A stretch of DNA of 64,000 nucleotides from JAXHLG01 sp964505305 (GTDB lineage: Bacteria > Patescibacteriota > Minisyncoccia > Moranbacterales > DUUL01). Below, one piece after another: positions 58,881 to 64,000 of the stretch. The first letter of the stretch is position 1. Each line of letters opens with the position of its first letter. The stretch is from assembly GCA_964505305.1 (NCBI GenBank), contig CAZDHE010000001.1:106627-170626 (forward strand). Reading direction: 5' to 3'. The notes below the pieces were generated by a model. The model was not told where the DNA came from, searched no databases, and worked only from the letters and a program-made list of their open reading frames with translations. The position numbers and the translations under genes are program-made.

Positions 58881-60278
58881 ATGAAAAAAAACAATGAATC
58901 GCAAAAAAATCTGAATAAAGACAATAACAATTCCAACGATTTTTTTAAGAAAAAAGGAATAGGGCCCGGAGATGAAGTTGATCCCCAAGCCGGTTCCGGG
59001 GGGGATTTTCAAGCCTACAAAAAAAGCTCCAACAACAACAATGTATTCTGGTTTGTTTTAGCTAGTGTTCTTATCTTTTACATAGGAACGGCCTGGGGAA
59101 AAAGTCAAACAGACACGGCAGATGGGCCAACAGATAAGTTTTCAGTTTTTATGGAAGAGCTTTCCAACCCTAAATCCTTACTTAAAAACACGGAAGAAGG
59201 GAAGCCGGAAAAAGTTGATTTTGGTGTTTTTTGGGATACTTGGAATGAACTGGATAAGAGTTATATAGATAAAGAAAGCTTGAAAACTCAAGAAAGAGTT
59301 TACGGAGCGGTAGAGGGAATGGTAAAAGCGGCGGGAGATCCCTACACTAATTTTATGACTCCGGAAGAAACTGAAGATTTCAACACTGATATGGAAGGCA
59401 GCTTTGAGGGAATCGGAGCTGAAATCGGAGTTAGAGAGGAAGTTTTGACCATAATTGCCCCCATCAGCGGAATGCCGGCTGAGAAAGCCGGATTAAAGGC
59501 CGGAGATAAAGTGATAGAAATCAACGGAGAGTCGGCTTCCGACTTGAATGTAGATGAAGCGGTCGAAAAGATTAGAGGACCCAAAGGGAGCAAAGTAACA
59601 TTGAGTATTCTGAGAGAGGGAGAATCCGAAACTCAGAACGTAGAGATTATTCGAGATGAAATAGATCTCAAAAGTGTTCGCTACGAGAAAAAGGAGGATG
59701 GAATAGCCTATGTTCAAATTGCCAACTTTTCCGAAGACACTTCAGCGGAATTCAACAAAGAGATTACCAAAGTAATTGCCGATGATAATAAAGGAATCGT
59801 TTTAGATTTAAGAAATAATCCGGGAGGGTATTTAAATATTGCTGTGGAAATGGCTTCCAAGTTTATTCCTCGAGGAGAATTAGTTGTTCAGGAAAGAAAA
59901 AGCAATGGAAAAGTAGATGAATTCAAGGCTCTAGGTGGAGCGAATTTAGAAGAATTGCCGGTAGTGGTTTTAATAAATGAAGGAAGTGCCAGTGCTTCAG
60001 AGATTTTAGCCGGGGCGTTGAGGGATCAAAAAGAGAGCTTACTTGTTGGAGAAAAAAGCTTTGGAAAGGGTTCGGTTCAGCAACTGAAAAAATTAAAAGA
60101 CGGTTCCAGTTTGAAGGTAACCATAGCGGAATGGCTAACTCCCAATGGAGATTCTATTAATGAGGAGGGCTTGAATCCGGACATAAAAGTGGAAATTACT
60201 AAAGAAAACATAGAAGATCAAGAGGATGTTCAACTGGAAAGAGCGCTGGAGGAAATTAGAAAAAAAATCAATCAGTGA
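58881..60278 (+). CDS. ctpA: C-terminal processing peptidase (S41)
   Basis: 465 residues from the ATG at 58881 (a GTG two codons upstream is alternative). One helix at about 50-70 anchors it, then a PDZ domain (IIAPISGMPAEKAGLKAGDKVIEINGES) and the tail-specific protease fold. The nucleophile Ser is in EGSASASEILAGAL and the Lys is in GEKSFGKGSVQ; LRNNPGGYLNIAVEM is conserved. It trims the C-termini of exported proteins. Confidence 0.95.
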   Translation: MKKNNESQKNLNKDNNNSNDFFKKKGIGPGDEVDPQAGSGGDFQAYKKSSNNNNVFWFVLASVLIFYIGTAWGKSQTDTADGPTDKFSVFMEELSNPKSLLKNTEEGKPEKVDFGVFWDTWNELDKSYIDKESLKTQERVYGAVEGMVKAAGDPYTNFMTPEETEDFNTDMEGSFEGIGAEIGVREEVLTIIAPISGMPAEKAGLKAGDKVIEINGESASDLNVDEAVEKIRGPKGSKVTLSILREGESETQNVEIIRDEIDLKSVRYEKKEDGIAYVQIANFSEDTSAEFNKEITKVIADDNKGIVLDLRNNPGGYLNIAVEMASKFIPRGELVVQERKSNGKVDEFKALGGANLEELPVVVLINEGSASASEILAGALRDQKESLLVGEKSFGKGSVQQLKKLKDGSSLKVTIAEWLTPNGDSINEEGLNPDIKVEITKENIEDQEDVQLERALEEIRKKINQ

Positions 60279-60362
60279 TAAAAAGGTCAGTTTATTAGCG
60301 CGGGAAGTTGATTTAACTTTTTGATAGTTTGTTTTTGCTTCAGATTGTTTGTAAATCAAAAA

Positions 60363-61388
60363 ATGACAAAGAAAAAGATTGTTACTATTGGAGGGGGAAC
60401 GGGAAGTTTTACTGTGTTGTCGGGGATTAAAAATTATTCTTACGAAATTACTTCTATTGTTTCTACCGTTGACGACGGAGGCTCTACCGGACGTCTAAGA
60501 GATGAGCTGGGAGTTTTGCCTCCCGGAGATGCCAGACAATGCTTAGTAGCTTTAAGTAAGGACTCTTTGGCCTTAAGGAAATTGTTTAATTATAGATTCG
60601 AAGGAGGCGATTTAAAAGGGCACACTTTGGGCAATTTGATCATATCGGCACTGGAGAAAATGAACGGTGATTTTTCTAAAGGAATAGAAGAAGCTCAAAA
60701 GATTTTTGATATTCAAGGAAGAGTGATTCCTTCCGGTTCGGGAGAGGCTAAGTTAATAATGGAATTTAAAAACGGCCAAAAACTGGAAGGGGAAAATAAG
60801 ATTTATGAAAGCAGTTCCATAAAACAGAATGAGATCAAAAAAATTTATTTATCCTCTGAAGAAAAGGCTAACTCAAAAGCAATAGAAAAAATTAAGGAAG
60901 CTGATTTGGTGGTTATTTGTCCCGGCAATATTTATTGCAGCTTGATCCCTAATTTTTTGGCGCAGGGTATGCCTGAAGTTCTCCGAGAAACCTCGGCAAA
61001 GGTGGCTTATGTTTGCAACTTAGTTAATAAAAAAGGACAGACGGACGGCTTTGACTTGGATGCTTATGTTGATTTATTGCACAAATATATCGGCAGAGAG
61101 AGAATTAATTATGTTTTATACAACACAGCAAAGCCTTCTGAGGAGACTTTGATTCGTTATGAAAAAGAAGGAGAAGAGTTGGTTGGTTTTGAAGATAAGA
61201 AAAAAGAAAGGAATTACAAGGTAATTAAGGCGGATATCCTATCTCGCTCCCTAAAAAACAAACAAAAAAACGATGTTTTAGCGGCCAAAAGATCTTTAAT
61301 TAGGCATGACAGTAATAAATTAGCCATAGTTTTGGATTATTTGGCAAGAGTGGAAGATGTGGGAAATGTCATCGAGGAAGTGGTTTGA
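60363..61388 (+). CDS. YvcK/CofD-like gluconeogenesis factor
   Basis: 341 residues from the ATG at 60363, preferred over an upstream frame extension because KKIVTIGGGTGSFTVLSG is the family start. TVDDGGSTGRLRDELGVLPPGDARQCLVALS is diagnostic. YvcK binds UDP-sugars and is linked to cell-shape and carbon control in Firmicutes. The Asp in VDDGGS would bind the nucleotide. It is often next to whiA and rapZ; neither is here. Confidence 0.94.
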   Translation: MTKKKIVTIGGGTGSFTVLSGIKNYSYEITSIVSTVDDGGSTGRLRDELGVLPPGDARQCLVALSKDSLALRKLFNYRFEGGDLKGHTLGNLIISALEKMNGDFSKGIEEAQKIFDIQGRVIPSGSGEAKLIMEFKNGQKLEGENKIYESSSIKQNEIKKIYLSSEEKANSKAIEKIKEADLVVICPGNIYCSLIPNFLAQGMPEVLRETSAKVAYVCNLVNKKGQTDGFDLDAYVDLLHKYIGRERINYVLYNTAKPSEETLIRYEKEGEELVGFEDKKKERNYKVIKADILSRSLKNKQKNDVLAAKRSLIRHDSNKLAIVLDYLARVEDVGNVIEEVV

Positions 61389-61444
61389 TCTACTCTACTC
61401 CCGAGATATTTTGTTGATTAATTTTAATAAAACATCTTTTAAAA

Positions 61445-62083
61445 ATGAAAATATTTCTTGATTTTGATGACACTATTTTTAATACCGGCAAGTTTAAAGA
61501 AGATTTTGCTTCCATATTTAATCAAAACGGAATTACTAATGAAGAGTTCAACAGAACTTATTATTCGGATTTAGCAAAAGGAGTTAAGGGATATAATCCT
61601 AAAAAACACTTGGAGCTGATAAACTGGCCGGATGAATACACCAAACAAGAGACTATTCAAAAACTTGAAAAAATATTGGAAAATTTAGAAAAATATGTTT
61701 TTGAAGATTTTTATGAATTAGCTGCCAAAATTAATAAAAATAATTTGTTCCTCATTTCTTTTGGGAAGATGGAATTTCAAGAAATTAAAATAAAAAATAG
61801 CGGTGTTTTAAAATATTTCGCCGATTATAAAGTGGTGGAGAGAGAGGATAAAGGAGATTATATTCAAAAGATTGTTGGAGATAATCCGGGGAGTATTTTT
61901 TTGGTTGATGATAGACCGGAACAATTAGCAAAAGCGAAAGAGAAAAATCCGGGCTTAATTCCGATTAGAATAAAGAGGAAAGAGGGAAGATATGCGGATT
62001 TAAAAGATATCATAAAAACAGAAACAATTTACAATCTTTCTGAAATGACAGGTTTAATTGAATATTTTTGCCAAAATGAATAA
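61445..62083 (+). CDS. HAD-superfamily hydrolase-like protein
   Basis: 212 residues. Motif I is FLDFDDTIFNTG (DxDxT, with D6 and D8), motif II LISFGKME, and motif IV IFLVDDRPEQLAKAKE. A small phosphatase acting on a phosphorylated metabolite is likely, but the substrate is not known. Its last eight bases overlap the start of the permease gene. Confidence 0.85.
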   Translation: MKIFLDFDDTIFNTGKFKEDFASIFNQNGITNEEFNRTYYSDLAKGVKGYNPKKHLELINWPDEYTKQETIQKLEKILENLEKYVFEDFYELAAKINKNNLFLISFGKMEFQEIKIKNSGVLKYFADYKVVEREDKGDYIQKIVGDNPGSIFLVDDRPEQLAKAKEKNPGLIPIRIKRKEGRYADLKDIIKTETIYNLSEMTGLIEYFCQNE

Positions 62084-63212
62084 AAACTATTTTAAAGCTG
62101 TTTTCATTTTAATGGGAACAATTTTGGGAGCTGGTATGTTCGCAGTTCCTTTTATGATTGAAAAATCCGGAATAATCCCTCTTCTTGTTTACGTTGCAGT
62201 TTTGGCGGCAATTCAGTTTCTTCTTCATCGCATTTATGCCGAGATTATATTATCTACCCCTCAAAGACACAGGATGCCCGGATACGCGGGGATCTACCTG
62301 GGATCAAAATGGAAAAAGACGGCTTTACTTATATCCATAATAGGCAAACACGGCGCTTTGTTGGCTTATATTATTTTGGGAGGGATTTTCTTGCATGGCT
62401 TGCTGGCAGAATTTTTGGGTGGAAGCTTGTTTTTATATACTTTTTTGCTGTTTCTGATAGAAGCCTTCGTGATTTTTTTCGGGTTAAAATTAATTGCTCG
62501 GGTGGAGTTGTGGCTGGGAGCTTTGTTGATTTTAGTTGTATTGTTTCTGGGAGGGAAGAGTTTGAATTATTTTGAACTTGGCAATTTTGCTTTAATAAAC
62601 TGGAATTATGCTTTTTTGCCTTATGGGGTGGTCTTCTTTGCAGTCGGCGGACAAGCTGCCATTCCTGAAATTTGTCGACTCTTGAAGAATCAAAAAAAGA
62701 AAATTTCTTCAGCTATAGCCTGGGGAACTTTTTTGGCGGCTTTTTTGGTTGCCGGTTTTGCTTTTCTGGTGGTAGGGACTTGTGGAGGCGCAACTACTCC
62801 CGATGCTTTGGTTGGGATCCAGGCTATTTTCGGAAATGGCTTAGCTAAATTTTCTTTGCTAATAGGCCTTTTAGCCACCGTGACCTCCTATATAGTGATT
62901 TGCCAATCTTTAAGGGAGGTTTATTGGTGGGATGCGGGGATGAACAATTCCCTTGCTTGGCTGTTAGCTTGTTTGACACCCTTTTTGTTGTATTTGGTGG
63001 GATTAAATGATTTAACCGGGGTAATTGGATTAACCGGTTCTATCACCGGTGGGTTGTTCGGGATGATATTAATAGTAATTTTGTTTAAAAGCAAGCAAAG
63101 AAGAAAAATTAAGCCGGTGATTGAGAATAAAATAGGTCTTTTTGCAGGCGTTGCTTTGTCTTGCCTCTTTATTGTCGGAGCGGGTATGGAAATTTGGAGG
63201 TTTTTTCAATAA
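62076..63212 (+). CDS. Amino-acid permease (aromatic/AAAP type)
   Basis: 378 residues from the ATG at 62076, chosen because the family starts with NYFKAVFILMGTILGAGMFAVPF. About eleven helices. The helix-1 motif GTILGAGMFAVP and the FAVGGQAAIPEI stretch are typical of TyrP/Mtr-like transporters. It likely imports an amino acid, useful to a cell without amino-acid biosynthesis. It overlaps the HAD gene by 8 bp. Confidence 0.9.
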   Translation: MNKNYFKAVFILMGTILGAGMFAVPFMIEKSGIIPLLVYVAVLAAIQFLLHRIYAEIILSTPQRHRMPGYAGIYLGSKWKKTALLISIIGKHGALLAYIILGGIFLHGLLAEFLGGSLFLYTFLLFLIEAFVIFFGLKLIARVELWLGALLILVVLFLGGKSLNYFELGNFALINWNYAFLPYGVVFFAVGGQAAIPEICRLLKNQKKKISSAIAWGTFLAAFLVAGFAFLVVGTCGGATTPDALVGIQAIFGNGLAKFSLLIGLLATVTSYIVICQSLREVYWWDAGMNNSLAWLLACLTPFLLYLVGLNDLTGVIGLTGSITGGLFGMILIVILFKSKQRRKIKPVIENKIGLFAGVALSCLFIVGAGMEIWRFFQ

Positions 63213-63355
63213 ACATCCCAATTTGGGAGAAATTATATGGATTTATTTAGGCTTTAAGGACAACTAAGAATACTTATTTATTTATGAATTTGCGCTTTTC
63301 TGTTTCTGTTTTTTAAGGCAAAATCCTCTTTTTTCTATAAAAATTAAACTGTTTT

Positions 63356-63886
63356 TTACAATTTATTTTTTACAATTTTGGAATAATTATATTTGTTTAA
63401 CTTTTTTTCAATATCTTCATATCCCTTCCCGCAAAGCATCCCGCCGGCGATGAAATCCTCTTGGGTGACTTCGGCCAGGCAGAAGCCGGGCATGAGGAAT
63501 TTTTCTTTGTCATTGACGCTCTCGAACTCAAAATCCACCAAAACTAGACCCTCTAAATCATCCTGAAACACGTCAATTTCAGCCCTCCTGCCTTGATGAT
63601 TATAAAAATATCGGATTTTGCGAACTCTTTTACCCTCTACTTGATTATTCAAGGCTTCAAATTCTTCCCGGCTCAAAACAATGGTTTCTTCAGTTTGAGC
63701 TGAAGCATCTCCTTCCACTTTCGGTTGTTTTTTAGTAATCTCAAAGTTACCCCCATTTTTCCTAAGCCTCAATCTCGGATGCAAGTGGCTGCCGGGAATA
63801 TATACGTCAATCAATTCCTTGGAAGGCGATTTTTTCAAGTCTTCCGGCAAATATTTAGCTAAATATGTTTTTTCTAGTTCGAGCAT
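63356..63886 (-). CDS. CYTH-domain protein
   Basis: 176 residues. The ExExK motif LELEKTYL starts the protein, followed by RLRLRKNGGNFEITKKQ and AEIDVFQDDLEGLVLVDFEF. CYTH enzymes hydrolyse triphosphates (inorganic tripolyphosphate, thiamine triphosphate) or make cAMP; this size is common for triphosphatase types. It is convergent with the permease gene. The 114 bp to the right edge show nothing clear. Confidence 0.9.
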   Translation of the reverse strand: MLELEKTYLAKYLPEDLKKSPSKELIDVYIPGSHLHPRLRLRKNGGNFEITKKQPKVEGDASAQTEETIVLSREEFEALNNQVEGKRVRKIRYFYNHQGRRAEIDVFQDDLEGLVLVDFEFESVNDKEKFLMPGFCLAEVTQEDFIAGGMLCGKGYEDIEKKLNKYNYSKIVKNKL

Positions 63887-64000
63887 ATAAAAATGTAAAA
63901 AGTTATTCTGACTTTTTTATGTTTCCAGATTAAATTAGTAACAAATTTGAAACCACTGAACAATTAACTTTCAGCGTCTATTTTACTCCTTTAAGAGTAA

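Overview
The window looks like the chromosome of a small-genome, AT-rich bacterium of the Candidate Phyla Radiation (Patescibacteria), most likely a Parcubacteria-type lineage. The support is indirect. Many products have shapes familiar from that group: an HRDC-XseA fusion, a short phosphoglycerate kinase, an archaeal-type UMP kinase, an ADP-forming acetyl-CoA synthetase, a large degenerate-PP2C membrane protein and Cys-repeat membrane proteins. tRNA genes have no encoded CCA, Shine-Dalgarno sequences are sparse, and no biosynthetic operon for amino acids or cofactors appears. TGA is used as an ordinary stop (for example at the end of uvrA), so the UGA-Gly code of Gracilibacteria/Absconditabacteria is not in use. 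The lineage call is inference; no marker search could be run.

Layout. 1-6110 (minus strand): partial nucleotide-sugar dehydrogenase, an 832-aa membrane protein, and a repair group of family-4 uracil-DNA glycosylase, MazG-like pyrophosphohydrolase and endonuclease IV. 6111-23400 (mostly plus): uvrA, a nucleotidyltransferase-like protein, tRNA-Glu, polyprenyl synthase, uppS, trxA-trxB, rplI, pyrG, rpmA (minus), a metal-binding membrane protein, UMP kinase, an SDR oxidoreductase, yebC-ruvC, and a histidine kinase/response regulator pair. 23549-29047: secF, M16 peptidase, AI-2E-type permease, thpR, a WecG-type glycosyltransferase and an acyltransferase-like membrane protein. 29158-35381 is the accessory-looking stretch: an atypical receiver protein, a broken ORF, two paralogous Cys-rich membrane proteins that each follow an almost identical 139-bp leader, a membrane-anchored winged-helix protein and a DUF2779-type double nuclease. 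35456-45863: rmlD, a TIM-barrel protein, NIF3, a glycosyltransferase, then pgk, PfkB kinase, ADP-forming acetyl-CoA synthetase, a degenerate receiver/zinc-ribbon protein and recJ. 46091-52241: HRDC-xseA, parA-parB, a small membrane protein and uvrB (minus). 52671-63886: a sigma factor with a membrane-protein partner, ferredoxin, initiator and elongator-type tRNA-Met genes, and a cell-envelope group (glycosyltransferases, LytR-CpsA-Psr protein, C-terminal processing protease, YvcK), a HAD protein, an amino-acid permease and a CYTH protein.

How it fits together. DNA repair is strongly represented (UvrA, UvrB, UDG, endonuclease IV, RecJ, XseA, RuvC). The pgk-PfkB-ACD cluster supports a fermentative lifestyle ending in acetate with substrate-level ATP formation. 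Polyprenyl synthase plus UppS, the glycosyltransferases, RmlD, the nucleotide-sugar dehydrogenase and the LCP protein point to undecaprenyl-linked surface polysaccharide.

The main candidates for something undescribed are the leader-duplicated Cys-repeat membrane proteins (29961-33413), the adjacent membrane-anchored winged-helix and DUF2779 pair, the degenerate-PP2C/propeller membrane protein, the phosphorylation-dead receiver with a zinc ribbon, and a dispersed hairpin element present at 1241-1332 and, with an insertion in its loop, at 45871-46046.
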